Assembly: GCF_002868735.1 (NCBI RefSeq) | Contig: NZ_CP025611.1 | Location: forward strand, 1,358,501-1,422,500 | From: Niveispirillum cyanobacteriorum | Lineage (GTDB): Bacteria > Pseudomonadota > Alphaproteobacteria > Azospirillales > Azospirillaceae | Direction: 5' to 3' | DNA: 64,000 bases | Shown here: positions 11,932 through 22,600 of the stretch, piece by piece | Position numbering within the stretch: the first letter of the stretch is position 1 | Layout of the letters: each line of letters begins with the position of its first letter | Program-made: the position numbers and the translations under genes | Notes under the pieces: model-generated | What the model was told of the DNA's origin: nothing | The model's input: only the letters and a program-made list of their open reading frames with translations | Databases searched by the model: none

Positions 11932-12675
11932 ATGGCAACCATTCAGAAGTTTCTGTTCGAAAAGGATTTCGAGGACGGGTTCGGGGGCGCGGCAAAGGCC
12001 GTCGCCCCGCCGCCCGAACCTGAGCCCGAATTGCCGCCTGCCCCACCGCCACCGCCGCCACCGCCCACCTTCAGCGTGGAGCAGTTGCAGCAGCAGGTGA
12101 AGATGGCCAAGGATCAGGCGCGCACTGCCGCCCTGGCCGAAGGTATCCAGCAGGGCCGGCAGCAGGCAGAGGTCGAGGCGCAGCAGGAACTGTCCAATGC
12201 GCTCCGCAGCGTGGAGAACTGCCTGAAACAGTTGGTGACAGTGCAGAACGCGCAGGCGCAGATGCGGCAGGAGAACACCGCCCGCATCGCACTGGCCATC
12301 ATGCGCAAGCTGTGGCCCGGTCTGGTGGAGCGGCAGGGTCTGGCGGAGATCGAAGTTGTGATCGCCGCGTTTATGGAAGAACTGGTGGAAGAACCGAAGC
12401 TGGTCTTCCGCGTCAATGAACGCTGGTTCGATGAATTGCGCGGACGTATCGACGACATGGCTCTACGCCATGGCTTCGCTGGACAGGTGACCGTCCTGGC
12501 CGACCCGAAGCTGAGCCAGATGGATGTGAAGGTGGATTGGGCCGCCGGCGGCGCGGAGCGAGAGGTCGGTCGGCTGTGGACGGAGATCGAGCGTATTGCC
12601 GGCGACGTCCTAGCCGATTTCCCTGGCGGTCCGAAGGATGCGATCCTCTCGCCCAAACGTGAGGTGACGTTGTGA
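11932..12675 (+). CDS. fliH: Flagellar export regulator FliH / FlbE-like protein (247 aa)
   Basis: Predicted cytoplasmic regulator of the flagellar export ATPase FliI, linking it to the C-ring. It begins MATIQKFLFEKDFEDGFGG, followed by a proline-rich linker (about residues 24-45), a long charged coiled-coil region rich in Gln, Ala and Glu (about 45-120) and a compact C-terminal domain. This is the FliH/FlbE layout and it occupies the flbE position of Caulobacter-type operons. It starts 12 nt after fliF and precedes fliN. Overall sequence conservation in this family is low, so the name rests on position and architecture. Confidence 0.85.
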   Translation: MATIQKFLFEKDFEDGFGGAAKAVAPPPEPEPELPPAPPPPPPPPTFSVEQLQQQVKMAKDQARTAALAEGIQQGRQQAEVEAQQELSNALRSVENCLKQLVTVQNAQAQMRQENTARIALAIMRKLWPGLVERQGLAEIEVVIAAFMEELVEEPKLVFRVNERWFDELRGRIDDMALRHGFAGQVTVLADPKLSQMDVKVDWAAGGAEREVGRLWTEIERIAGDVLADFPGGPKDAILSPKREVTL

Positions 12676-12714
12676 GCATACTGAACATCATAAACCGCGC
12701 GGATAGGGACTGAC

Positions 12715-13044
12715 ATGGCCGCCAAAGACGACATGTCGCTGAACGAATTCGACAATAGCCGGGGCGGTGGCGGCGGGGAGCTGGAAGCGCTGCCCGTCGT
12801 CAAAGACCTGGAGTCCGTCTACGACATCCCTGTGCAGATTTCCGCCGTGCTGGGCAAGACCAACATGCAGGTCAGCACCCTGATGCGCCTGAACAAGGGT
12901 GCCGTGGTGGAACTTGACCGCAAGGTGGGTGAAGCCATCGACATCTATGTGAACAACCGGCTGGTGGCACGCGGAGAAGTGGTGGTCGTGGAGGACCGGC
13001 TGGGCGTGACCATGACCGAAATCATCAAGACGGAGCGGGCGTAA
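12715..13044 (+). CDS. fliN: Flagellar motor switch protein FliN (109 aa)
   Basis: A C-ring component that with FliM and FliG sets rotation direction and helps dock export cargo. The short N-terminus is followed by a SpoA/FliN domain (about residues 35-105) with the typical VYDIPVQISAVLGKT, LNKGAVVELDRKVGEAIDIYVNNRLVARGEVVVVEDRLGVTMTEI-type core. Length is normal for FliN. It lies between fliH and a motA-like gene, with 3 nt before the latter. Confidence 0.95.
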   Translation: MAAKDDMSLNEFDNSRGGGGGELEALPVVKDLESVYDIPVQISAVLGKTNMQVSTLMRLNKGAVVELDRKVGEAIDIYVNNRLVARGEVVVVEDRLGVTMTEIIKTERA

Positions 13045-13047
13045 GGC

Positions 13048-13953
13048 ATGAGCGACCGCATCCCGAGCCGCAGCCGCACAACACCGTCTGCACCGCCGCC
13101 GCAACCGGCAGCGGCGACGGCACCCGCATCGGCCCCCATACCGGCGGCTAAGGTGCCGCCGCTGCCCCGCATGCGTCGGCGGTTAGACCTCGCGACCATC
13201 GTGGGCCTATCGTCGGGCCTGTTGCTTGTGACGGGCGCCCTGTTGATGGGCGGCGGCGGAGTGGGATCCTTTGTCGACGTCCCGTCGATCCTGATTGTGC
13301 TGGGCGGTACGGCCGCCATCACCACCATTTCCTTCTCCCTGCCCGATGTAAAGGCGGCGTTGAAGGCGCTGTCCTCCACCATGGTCGCCAATACGCCTGA
13401 CCCGCGCGCAGCCGCGCAGACGGCCCTGTCATTGGCGGAATTCGCGCGGCGCAGCGGTCCGCTGGCGCTGCAACCGCTGGCAAAGAGCACCAAGGCTTGG
13501 CCGGTTCTGTCGAAGGCGGTGGAATTGATTGCCGACGGCCTGCCCGCCGACGACGCTGAGCGCATCCTGCGCACGGAGATCGAGGCCAACATGTCGCGCG
13601 CCCGCACCGCATCCGCCGTTATGCGCCGCGCCGCAGAGGTCGCACCCGCTATGGGGTTGATCGGCACGCTGGTCGGTCTGGTGCAGATGCTGGGCAACCT
13701 TTCGGATCCGTCGACCGTTGGCCCCGCCATGGCTGTGGCGCTGATCACGACTTTTTACGGAGCCATCCTGGGCTCCATGGTTTTCTCGCCGCTTGCCGCC
13801 AAGATCGACCGCAATGCGGAACGTGAGGCGCTGGTCGATGGGCTTTACCTGCTGGCCGCTGGTTCGGTGGCGCGGCAGGAAAATCCCCGCCGGCTGGAGG
13901 TGATGATCAATACCGTGCTGCCGCCCGAACTGCGGCTGACCAATTATGAATGA
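13048..13953 (+). CDS. motA: MotA/PomA-family flagellar stator channel subunit (301 aa)
   Basis: Membrane subunit of the stator that couples ion flow to torque. The N-terminal 45 residues are Pro/Ala-rich and probably disordered. Four hydrophobic segments lie near residues 48-70, 75-97, 190-215 and 222-248; the last two include the MGLIGTLVGLVQML and ALITTFYGAILGSM signatures of the MotA/TolQ/ExbB fold. The pattern is closer to PomA-type subunits than to enterobacterial MotA. It sits inside the switch/regulator operon between fliN and flbD; no motB-like gene is in the window. Which ion is used cannot be told. Confidence 0.9.
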   Translation: MSDRIPSRSRTTPSAPPPQPAAATAPASAPIPAAKVPPLPRMRRRLDLATIVGLSSGLLLVTGALLMGGGGVGSFVDVPSILIVLGGTAAITTISFSLPDVKAALKALSSTMVANTPDPRAAAQTALSLAEFARRSGPLALQPLAKSTKAWPVLSKAVELIADGLPADDAERILRTEIEANMSRARTASAVMRRAAEVAPAMGLIGTLVGLVQMLGNLSDPSTVGPAMAVALITTFYGAILGSMVFSPLAAKIDRNAEREALVDGLYLLAAGSVARQENPRRLEVMINTVLPPELRLTNYE

Positions 13954-13996
13954 CTTCCGTTTGAACGACCGGACCGGTGAGTGAAAGGGTAGGACG

Positions 13997-15535
13997 ATGC
14001 GTCTTCTGATCGTGGGAACACTCGAAGGCTATATCAGCGCCGCCGGCAAGATCGCCCTGCAGAAGGGTGCGAAGGTCGCGCATACCGATAGTATCGAGGG
14101 GGCGCTGAATGCCTTGCGCACCGGCCAAGGCGCCGATCTGGTGATGATCGACGTCAAACTGGACGTGCGCATCCTGGTTGATGCCTTGAAGAATGAACGG
14201 TTCGCCGTTCCCGTCGTCGCCTGTGGCGTAGGGACCGATGCGCAGGCCGCCGTAAAGGCCATCCGGGCGGGTGCCAAGGAGTATATCCCCCTGCCTCCCG
14301 ACGCGAACCTGATCGCCGCCGTGCTGGAGGCGGTGGCGGAGGAAAGCCACGCCATCGTCAGCCGCGACCCCACCATGGCCGCCACCCTGTCGCTCGCCGA
14401 TCAGATCGCGCCAAGCGATGCCTCGGTCCTGATCACGGGCGAAAGCGGGACGGGTAAGGAGCTGATGGCCCGTTACCTGCATCGCAAAAGCCGGCGGTCG
14501 GGCGCGCCTTTCGTGTCCGTCAACTGTGCCGCCATTCCGGAAAACCTGTTGGAAAGCGAGCTGTTCGGGCATGAGAAAGGCGCCTTCACGGGTGCGGTGG
14601 CCCGGCGTATCGGTAAGTTTGAAGAGGCCAATGGCGGCACCCTGCTGCTGGACGAAATTTCGGAAATGGACCTGCGGTTGCAGGCCAAGCTGCTGCGCGC
14701 CATTCAGGAACGAGTGATCGACCGTGTGGGCGGCAATACCCCCGTGAAGGTCGATATCCGCATTCTGGCCACCTCAAACCGTGACATGCTGTCGGAAGCC
14801 AAGGCCGGGCGGTTCCGTGAGGATTTGTATTTCCGCCTGAACGTGGTGGCCTTGCATCTGCCGCCATTGCGCGACCGTCCGCACGATATCGCGCTGTTGT
14901 GCCAGCATTTCGCGACGAAATATTCCGAGGCCAACGGCCTGCCCGAACGCACTGTCGGCCCGGCGGCCATGGCTCTGCTCCAGTCGCATCACTGGCGCGG
15001 AAATGTACGTGAGTTGGAAAACACCATGCATCGCGCCGTCCTGCTGTCACGCGGGACGGAGATCGGGACCGACGCCATCCTGCTGACGGGTGCCGATCCG
15101 ACCTATGCGCCCACGCCCACCCCTGCGCCGCAGCCTGCCGCCTATCAGCCGGCACCCCCACCGCAGCCGGTGATGCCCGCCGCTGCCCGCGCGGCCAACA
15201 GCTATGGCAACGCGTCCATCTATTCGCCGCAGCCTTATGCGCCACAACCCTATCCGCCGCCGCCGGCCCCGGTCATTCCCGTGGCTGATGCCGGCAACAG
15301 CTTCCTGACCGGCGGGTCGGCGACGCAGGCGCTGGTGGGGCGTACCGTGGCCGATGTCGAACGGGACCTGATCATCGATACGCTAAAACACACGCTGGGC
15401 AACCGCACCCATGCCGCCAATATCCTTGGTATCTCCATCCGCACGCTGCGCAACAAGCTGAAGGAGTATAGTGAGGGGGGAGTGGCAGTGCCGCCGCCGG
15501 CAGGCGGAGTGGAGGATGACCGGGCGGTGGGATGA
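13997..15535 (+). CDS. flbD: Sigma-54-dependent flagellar activator FlbD (512 aa)
   Basis: An enhancer-binding protein that activates late flagellar promoters. The receiver-like N-terminus (about 1-115) keeps a possible phospho-acceptor aspartate in DLVMID, but the opening LLIVGTLEG lacks the acidic pair of true receivers, as in Caulobacter FlbD. The AAA+ domain carries Walker A GESGTGKE (148-155) and the sigma-54 contact loop GAFTGA (195-200). A long Pro/Tyr/Ala-rich linker leads to a Fis-type helix-turn-helix (NRTHAANILGISIRTLRNKL). The sigma-54 promoter at 10007-10022 is a probable target, so the operon may be autoregulated. Confidence 0.95.
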   Translation: MRLLIVGTLEGYISAAGKIALQKGAKVAHTDSIEGALNALRTGQGADLVMIDVKLDVRILVDALKNERFAVPVVACGVGTDAQAAVKAIRAGAKEYIPLPPDANLIAAVLEAVAEESHAIVSRDPTMAATLSLADQIAPSDASVLITGESGTGKELMARYLHRKSRRSGAPFVSVNCAAIPENLLESELFGHEKGAFTGAVARRIGKFEEANGGTLLLDEISEMDLRLQAKLLRAIQERVIDRVGGNTPVKVDIRILATSNRDMLSEAKAGRFREDLYFRLNVVALHLPPLRDRPHDIALLCQHFATKYSEANGLPERTVGPAAMALLQSHHWRGNVRELENTMHRAVLLSRGTEIGTDAILLTGADPTYAPTPTPAPQPAAYQPAPPPQPVMPAAARAANSYGNASIYSPQPYAPQPYPPPPAPVIPVADAGNSFLTGGSATQALVGRTVADVERDLIIDTLKHTLGNRTHAANILGISIRTLRNKLKEYSEGGVAVPPPAGGVEDDRAVG

Positions 15536-15590
15536 CCGCCCACACCCTGATCCCAACCGTCCCTGACACAGAGATTTAAGACCACCGCCC

Positions 15591-17708
15591 ATGACCGACC
15601 AACCGCAGACGAATGTAGGCTCCGCCCAGGATGCTCTGCGCCTTATCGGCCAGTCGCTGAAACGCGGCGAGGTTGGGTTCGCGATTGCCATTCTGGCTAT
15701 CGTGGTGGTTCTGATCATCCCCTTGCCCACCTTCCTTCTGGACGTGGGTCTGACCATTTCCTTTGCCTTCTCCGTCCTGATCCTGATGACGGTGCTGTCG
15801 ATCCAGAAGCCGCTGGAATTCAGCAGTTTTCCCACCATCCTGCTAGTCAGCACCATGTTGCGACTAGCCCTCAACCTAGCATCGACCCGTCTGATCCTGG
15901 GGCATGGGCATGAGGGGGTGGACGCCGCCGGCCACGTGATCGCGACGTTCGGTCAGTTTATCATGGGCGGCAATTTCATCATCGGCGTGACGGTGTTCGG
16001 TATCCTGATGCTGGTGAATTTCAGCGTCATCACCAAAGGTTCTGGCCGTATCGCCGAAGTGGCTGCCCGCTTCACCCTGGACGCCATGCCCGGCAAGCAG
16101 ATGGCTATCGACGCCGATCTGTCCGCTGGCCTGATCGAAGAGGCAGAAGCCCGCAAGCGCCGTAAGGAACTGGAAGATGAAAGCCAGTTCTTCGGCGCCA
16201 TGGACGGTGCGTCGAAGTTCGTGCGCGGCGACGCGGTGGCCGGTCTGGTCATCACCTTCCTGAATATTATCGTCGGCATGATCATCGGCATCGCCCAGAA
16301 GGATATGGAGTTCCTGGAGGCGGGCCAGACCTACACGCTGCTGACGGTCGGTGATGGTCTGGTGTCGCAGATCCCGGCCCTGCTGGTCTCGCTGGCCGCC
16401 GGTCTTATGGTGTCGAAGTCGGGTTCCACCGGCTCCACCGACAAGGCCGTGTTCGGGCAGCTGACCTTCTATCCCACCGCCCTGGGCCTGACCTCGGCGG
16501 TGGTGCTGGCCATCGGCCTGCTGCCCGGCATGCCGAAGATCCCGTTCGGCCTGCTGGCGATCGGTCTGGCCGCCGCCGCCTATTACTTGCCCAAAACCAA
16601 ACTGATGCGGCAGGCATTGGAGGCGGAACAGGAAACACAGGCCGCGGCCGCCGCCGCCCCTGCCCCTGTCGCCGACGAACCCATTTCCACAGCTCTGGCC
16701 ATCGACCTTGTCCGTCTGGAACTGGGTTATGGCCTGCTTTCCCTGATCAATTCGGAGGTCGGCCACCGCCTGACGGATCAGATCAAAGGCCTTCGCCGGC
16801 AGTTGGCGGGTGAAATCGGCATCATCATGCCCGCCGTCCGAATCCAGGATAATCTACAGCTGCCCCCCAATACCTACCTGATCCGCATCAAGGAGATTGA
16901 GGCAGGCCGGGGTGATGTGCGGCCCAACATGCTGCTCTGCATGGACCCGCGTGGTGACCGTATCGGTCTGCCGGGTGAGGCGACGACGGAACCCACCTTT
17001 GGCTTGCCCGCCATGTGGATCGACGGGGCTTACCGTGAAGAGGCGCTCTTCAAGGGCTATACGGTTGTCGACCCGCCCACCGTCGTCACCACGCATTTGA
17101 CCGAGATCATCAAGGACAATATGGCGGACCTGCTCTCCTACGCGGAGACGCAGAAGCTGTTGGACGAGATGGGCAAGGAGCACCAGAAGCTGGTGGGCGA
17201 TGTGGTTCCGACACAGATCACCATCGGCGGCCTGCAGCGCGTGTTGCAGAACCTGCTGGGCGAGCGTGTGTCGGTGCGCGACCTGCCCACGATTTTGGAG
17301 GGTGTAGCGGAGGCAACGGCCTATACCCGCAACATGACCCAGATCACCGAACATGTACGCGCCCGTCTGGCCCGCCAGATTTCGGACAGCAATACCAACG
17401 ATCTGGGCTTCATCCCCCTGGTGACCCTGTCGCCGGAATGGGAGCAGGCCTTTGCGGAAAGCATTGTGGGCGACGGCGACGAGCGGCAATTGTCCATGGC
17501 ACCGTCGCGCCTGCAGCAATTCATCACCGCCGTACGCCAGTCTTTCGAACGCTTCGCGATGCAGGGTGAGGCTCCGGTGCTGCTGACCTCCCCGCTGATC
17601 CGGCCCTTCGTGCGTTCCATCATCGAACGCTTCCGTCCGGCCACGGTGGTGATGTCACAGAACGAAATCCATCCCAAGGCCAAGATCAAGACGTTGGGGC
17701 AGATATGA
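15591..17708 (+). CDS. flhA: Flagellar export gate protein FlhA (705 aa)
   Basis: The major export-gate component of the flagellar type III secretion system. The N-terminal half holds about eight membrane helices (residues of about 30-330) with the conserved cytoplasmic FHIPEP-type loop region (GSGRIAEVAARFTLDAMPGK). A linker rich in Ala and Pro leads to the C-terminal cytoplasmic nonameric ring domain that binds chaperone-cargo complexes. Length is usual for the family. It begins 55 nt after flbD and is followed by flhF after a 112-nt gap. Confidence 0.97.
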   Translation: MTDQPQTNVGSAQDALRLIGQSLKRGEVGFAIAILAIVVVLIIPLPTFLLDVGLTISFAFSVLILMTVLSIQKPLEFSSFPTILLVSTMLRLALNLASTRLILGHGHEGVDAAGHVIATFGQFIMGGNFIIGVTVFGILMLVNFSVITKGSGRIAEVAARFTLDAMPGKQMAIDADLSAGLIEEAEARKRRKELEDESQFFGAMDGASKFVRGDAVAGLVITFLNIIVGMIIGIAQKDMEFLEAGQTYTLLTVGDGLVSQIPALLVSLAAGLMVSKSGSTGSTDKAVFGQLTFYPTALGLTSAVVLAIGLLPGMPKIPFGLLAIGLAAAAYYLPKTKLMRQALEAEQETQAAAAAAPAPVADEPISTALAIDLVRLELGYGLLSLINSEVGHRLTDQIKGLRRQLAGEIGIIMPAVRIQDNLQLPPNTYLIRIKEIEAGRGDVRPNMLLCMDPRGDRIGLPGEATTEPTFGLPAMWIDGAYREEALFKGYTVVDPPTVVTTHLTEIIKDNMADLLSYAETQKLLDEMGKEHQKLVGDVVPTQITIGGLQRVLQNLLGERVSVRDLPTILEGVAEATAYTRNMTQITEHVRARLARQISDSNTNDLGFIPLVTLSPEWEQAFAESIVGDGDERQLSMAPSRLQQFITAVRQSFERFAMQGEAPVLLTSPLIRPFVRSIIERFRPATVVMSQNEIHPKAKIKTLGQI

Positions 17709-17820
17709 TGGCGCGGACGAGACATATCCTCCACCGCCATAGGGTTTTCGCCGGAAAGGCTGCTATAGTGGCGTTTCATCGGATCAACAATGGCTGGAGG
17801 GCCGGGAAGGCGGGGTCGGC

Positions 17821-18828
17821 ATGCGTCTGAAATCGTTCCATGCGCCATCCATGCAGGAAGCCATGCGGCTTGTCCGCGAGGTGCTGGGCGACGACGCCAT
17901 CATCGTGGCCACCCGCGAGGAGGAAGGCGTCGGCGTCCGCGTAACCGCCGCCATCGAGGAAGATGAGGGCATGCTGGCGACCCACGCCCCGGTCGCCGCC
18001 CCCAATCCCCTGCGCTTTCTGGAACCGGAAGGCCCGGAACCCATTGATGTCGTCGCCGATGCCCTGCTGCGCCATGGTGTGCCCGCGGAGCTGAACCAGC
18101 GGCTGGTCGATAGTCTGGAAGATTTCGATACACGCGACCCGATGATGGCCATGGCCGCCGCGCTTGACGCCGTTTTCAGCTTTCAGCCCCTGCCCGATGG
18201 CAAGGCCCCCCGCCCCTTCATGCTGGTCGGTCCGCCGGGCGGTGGGAAAACTTTGACCGTCGCCAAGCTGTGCGCGCGATGTGCGCTGCAGAAACGTCCC
18301 GTCGGGGTCATTTCGACCGATACGATCCGCGCCGGCGGCATTGAACAGCTGCAGGCCTTCACCCGCGTACTGAAACTGCGCCTGATCACCGTGGAGGATC
18401 CGACGGCCCTGTCGGACGCGGTGGAAGTGTCGCGCGGGATGGAACAGGTGCTGGTCGACAGCGCTGGCCGCAACCCCTACAACGCGCAGGATATGAAGGA
18501 TCTGCGGGAATTCGTCACCGCCACCGATATAGAGCCTGTGCTGGTCATGCCCGCCGGGCTGGACCCGGTTGAGGCGGTGGAGATCGCCAAGGCCTTCCGT
18601 GCTGTGGGTGCCCGGCGCCTGCTAGCCACCCGCATGGACATGGCCCGGCGATATGGAAGCCTGCTGGCCGCCGCGCACGAGGCTGGCCTGGCTTTTGCAG
18701 ATGTAAGTGCGACGACAAAAGTTGCCGACGGGCTGACGGCCCTGACGCCGACAATTTTGGCTAAGATGATGATGCCGGAACTGCAAGCCGAACAGCGGCG
18801 AGCCAAGCAAACGGGGACCCACGCATGA
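17821..18828 (+). CDS. flhF: Flagellar positioning GTPase FlhF (335 aa)
   Basis: An SRP-type GTPase that places flagella at the pole and helps recruit FliF. It begins MRLKSFHAPSMQEAMRLVREVLGDDAIIVATR, the FlhF B-domain hallmark. The P-loop GPPGGGKT lies at 137-144, followed by DTIRAGGIEQL and DSAGRNPYN guanine-nucleotide motifs. The N-terminal B domain is short compared with gammaproteobacterial FlhF. Its TGA overlaps the ATG of fleN (ATGA), so the positive and negative number/placement regulators are translationally coupled. Confidence 0.95.
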   Translation: MRLKSFHAPSMQEAMRLVREVLGDDAIIVATREEEGVGVRVTAAIEEDEGMLATHAPVAAPNPLRFLEPEGPEPIDVVADALLRHGVPAELNQRLVDSLEDFDTRDPMMAMAAALDAVFSFQPLPDGKAPRPFMLVGPPGGGKTLTVAKLCARCALQKRPVGVISTDTIRAGGIEQLQAFTRVLKLRLITVEDPTALSDAVEVSRGMEQVLVDSAGRNPYNAQDMKDLREFVTATDIEPVLVMPAGLDPVEAVEIAKAFRAVGARRLLATRMDMARRYGSLLAAAHEAGLAFADVSATTKVADGLTALTPTILAKMMMPELQAEQRRAKQTGTHA

Positions 18829-19619
18829 ACGACCTGTCCGCGATGATGGCCGCCTCCGCCAATGTCACCCCGCTGCGCCAGCGCAACATCCTGGCCGTCG
18901 CCAGCGGCAAGGGCGGGGTGGGCAAGACCTTCTTCTCCATCAGCCTGACGCACGCGCTGAGCAAGCTGGGCCGCAAGACCTTGCTGTTCGACGGCGATCT
19001 GGGCCTTGCCAACGTCGATATCCAATTGGGCCTGATGCCCAAGCGCGACCTGGGTCAGGTCATCGACGGCATGGTGACGCTGGCCGGTTCCACCACCCGC
19101 TATAATGAAGGCGGGTTCGACATCATCGCTGGCCGTTCCGGGTCCGGCAGTCTGGCCAATCTGCCCCCGGCAAAATTGACCCAGTTGCGCAACGACCTGA
19201 CCGATCTTGCCCGGTCCTACGACAATATCGTCATCGACCTGGGCGCCGGTGTGGACCGCAATGTCCGAACCTTCACCGCTCCCGCCGGCATCTCGCTGGT
19301 GGTGACGACGGACGAACCGACCAGCATCACCGACGCCTATGCCTTCCTGAAACTCTCCTACCAGGCCAACCCGATGGCCGACCTGCGCATCGTCGTGAAC
19401 ATGGCGCAGACGCGGGCCGAGGGCGACAAGACCTATGAGACGCTGCTGGCTGCGTGCCGCAAGTTCCTTGGCAAGTCGCCGCAGCTGGCCGGCATCATCC
19501 GCCGCGACATGAAGGTTCGCGAAAGCATCAAGACGCAGACGCCGCTGCTGGTCCGTTCTCCCACCTCTGACGCGGCGCATGACATCATGGCGCTGGCGCA
19601 GAAGCTGACGGCGGGTTGA
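18825..19619 (+). CDS. fleN: MinD-like ATPase FleN/FlhG, flagellar number regulator (264 aa)
   Basis: A ParA/MinD-superfamily ATPase that antagonises FlhF to limit flagellar number. The deviant Walker A ASGKGGVGKT lies at about 26-35, followed by LLFDGDLGLANVDIQLGL (switch I) and VIDLGAGVD (Walker B). Its start overlaps the flhF stop. Length and order fit FlhG/FleN/YlxH proteins. Confidence 0.94.
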   Translation: MNDLSAMMAASANVTPLRQRNILAVASGKGGVGKTFFSISLTHALSKLGRKTLLFDGDLGLANVDIQLGLMPKRDLGQVIDGMVTLAGSTTRYNEGGFDIIAGRSGSGSLANLPPAKLTQLRNDLTDLARSYDNIVIDLGAGVDRNVRTFTAPAGISLVVTTDEPTSITDAYAFLKLSYQANPMADLRIVVNMAQTRAEGDKTYETLLAACRKFLGKSPQLAGIIRRDMKVRESIKTQTPLLVRSPTSDAAHDIMALAQKLTAG

Positions 19620-19641
19620 TCCATCGGGCGGGCCGGACACG

Positions 19642-22600
19642 ATGTCCGCCCCCCTTCCTCCCGCCCTGACGGGGGCAGGGACCACGACCGGTCCGGCACC
19701 ATCCGGCGCCAGTCTGGTGCCGCTGGCCGATGTCATGATCCGTGCCCTGCCGGACAAGCTGGCGGGGCTTGACCGCGCGCTGGTCGTATCCGGTCAGGTG
19801 GTGACGCAGGAGGATGGCAAGGCCACCATCCGCACCGCCGCCGGTGATGTGTCGGTTGAAACGCCAACCCCGCTGCCCACCGACCGCCCCGTCACCCTGC
19901 GCATCCCGCCGCAGGTGGCGGGAAGCCCGCCCCGCGCCGCCGCCCTGGCCCCACCGCAGACACAGCCGCCGCCCCCGGCGGTGAACAATCCTGCCACCGA
20001 CAAGGCCGCCACGCCGCAGACCACGGCCCCCACCCCGGCGGCCCAGCCCCTGCCGCAGATTCAACCTGGGGCCACCATCGCCGCCATCGTCGTGGCCGCC
20101 ACGCCACGCGCACCATCACCGCCGCCCCCCGTCAGCACCAGCAACGCCGCCAGCGGTGCCAACACCGCCACGCCATCGGGACAGGCGCCAGCGCCCGGTG
20201 GCGGTGCGGCTACAGCGGAAACGGCAAGCCCACCGGCGTCTGTGCCCACACCCCAGACGCCTACTCCCAACACAGGCAGCACGCCCAGCCCCGCGCCGTC
20301 TCAGGTGAAGGTGCCGCTCCCCGGCTCGGCCTCCTTGCCGCCTCTGACCGCCCTGCTGGGCGATACGCCAGCGGTGGTGGCCAAGCCCGGTGTTGCCGCC
20401 CCGCCATCGCGGGAACCAGCACTGCCCCCGACCGACACACCAGACCAGCCCCCGGCACCCGCAGCGGAACGGCCAACAACGCCACCCGCCCCGGATGCCG
20501 CGCGTCTGGCCCGGCTGGCACGGTACAATATCCCCACCACCCCCTCATCCGGCTTATTCTCCTTCCAGGACCTGGACAGCCCTTCATCGAAGCCGCCGCC
20601 GGTAACGGAAGCGCGGCTGCGGTCGGCGGCACCGTCAGCCCCAGCGACCGCCCCATCGACACAACCGGCGGCGGGCACACCGGTTCCAACGCCCAGTCCC
20701 GCACCAACGGGTGGCGGAAGGCCCGCTGAGCCTACGGCGGCCCCATCCCGCCCGACCGCACCCGCCACACCTGGCGCTCCCATGCCCGACCTGCCCGCCG
20801 CTGCGGGAGGGCAGGAATTGGCACGGGCGCGGCAGCCATCACCGCCTCAGCCGCCCACAGCCCCTCCGACCAGCACCTCACCAGCAGGACCATCCCTCCC
20901 GCCGCTGCCCGGTTTAAAGGTGCCTGTTCCAGAGGCGGCAAAGCCCGCCGATGGTCAGGCCCCCGCAACTCCCGCCCCAACGAATGGCCCGGCTCCCGAC
21001 AGTCCGCTCCCGGGCAAAGCCTCTTTGTCGCCGCCGATGACGCCGCAGCCGCCCGGAGTGGAACCGGAGACCGGTGAAATACCCCTGGCCCGCATCCGGG
21101 GCGGACAGCCGCCATCCCCCCCCACGGCCCCACCGACGGGGGAACAGACACGACCACAGCCAACACCCGCCCAACCCGGCGCGCCGCAACCACAGGCGAT
21201 CCAGGCGGCACGGCTGCGCGATCCGCAAACACCCGCCCTACCAACAGCGCCGTCGACAGTACCCACACCCAACGCGCCACCGGCACCAGCGCCCAGCGTC
21301 CCGGCACAACCAACAGCACCCGCCGTACCCCCGGCCGGCAATGACAGCCGCCCCCTCCCGCTGCCGATCCCTGGTCAGGCGGAGTATGCCCCCGCCCCGC
21401 CGGTGCAGGTGGCGCGGGCGCGTGACGCCCTGCCCCCATCGCCCCAGACTGCACCCGCGACGACGCCGGCTGGCACACAGCCAGACGCGAAGCCGGCACA
21501 GCCTCCGACAAGCCCACCGGCCATGCCCGATAGGCCGGATCGCACCGGCCCGCCCGCGCCCGCCGCCCTGTCTCCCGGCAACAACGCTTCGCGCCCACCT
21601 GCCCCCACAATGCCCCAGACCGGGAGCGAGCCCGCCCGGCCGACACCGACCTCCGTCCCTGCGCCAGCACCGGAGACTGAACCCGTGGTCCAGACTGCCC
21701 GTCTGCGCGGCGACGCACCGGCCCCGGCGACCGCGGCCCCCACCGTACCGTCAGCGCCACCGCAGCCCCCCCGTCCGGCCCCCCTGCCCAATGGGCAGCC
21801 GGTGCAACTGCGTATCCTGTCGGTGGAGATGGCGGGGGCAACCCCGGCAAGTCTGGACGACGCGCCGGCCAACTCTGTCACCGGCACCCTGGTTGGCAAT
21901 ACCAGCCAGGGGCAGCCCGTGGTGACGACACCGGCGGGAACCCTGGTTCTGCGGGCGCGCACCGATCTGCCACCCGGCACCAACCTGACGCTGGCCCTGG
22001 AAATCCCGCAAAACCGGGATATGGCCAGCATGCTGCCCCCGCTTGACCCTGGCCAGGGCAGCGACTGGCCCGCCATGCGGGAGGTGATGTCGGCCCTGAT
22101 GGCCGCCGATCCCGCCATGGCGCGCACCATCGCCGCCAATATCCTACCGCAGCCCAGCAAACGCCTGACCACCAACCTGACCTTTTTCCTGTCGGCCCTG
22201 CGCGGTGGTGATGCCTCGGGCTGGCTGGGCGGGGAAGCGACCGAGATTCTGAAGGGCCGGGGTGGTGCCCGCCTGCTGGCCCAGTTGCGGGAGGATTTCC
22301 AGGCGGCGGCGCGGCAGGCGGCGGAACCAACGCCCGACGGCTGGCGCGGCATGCCCATCCCGTTCGGCGTGCCGGAACAGGTGATGCGCGCCCAGCTGCA
22401 TGTGCGCAGCGCGACGGACCAGGAGGGAGAGGAGAAGCGTGCCGACGGCCGTGGCCCTGCCAAGCGCTTCCTTCTGGACCTGAATTTCAGCCGTCTTGGC
22501 CCCATGCAGCTGGATGGGCTGGTCTGGCCCGGCCGCTTCGACCTGATGATCCGCACCCAGACGCTGCTGTCGGCGGAGCTGCGCCAATCCATCGGCACCA

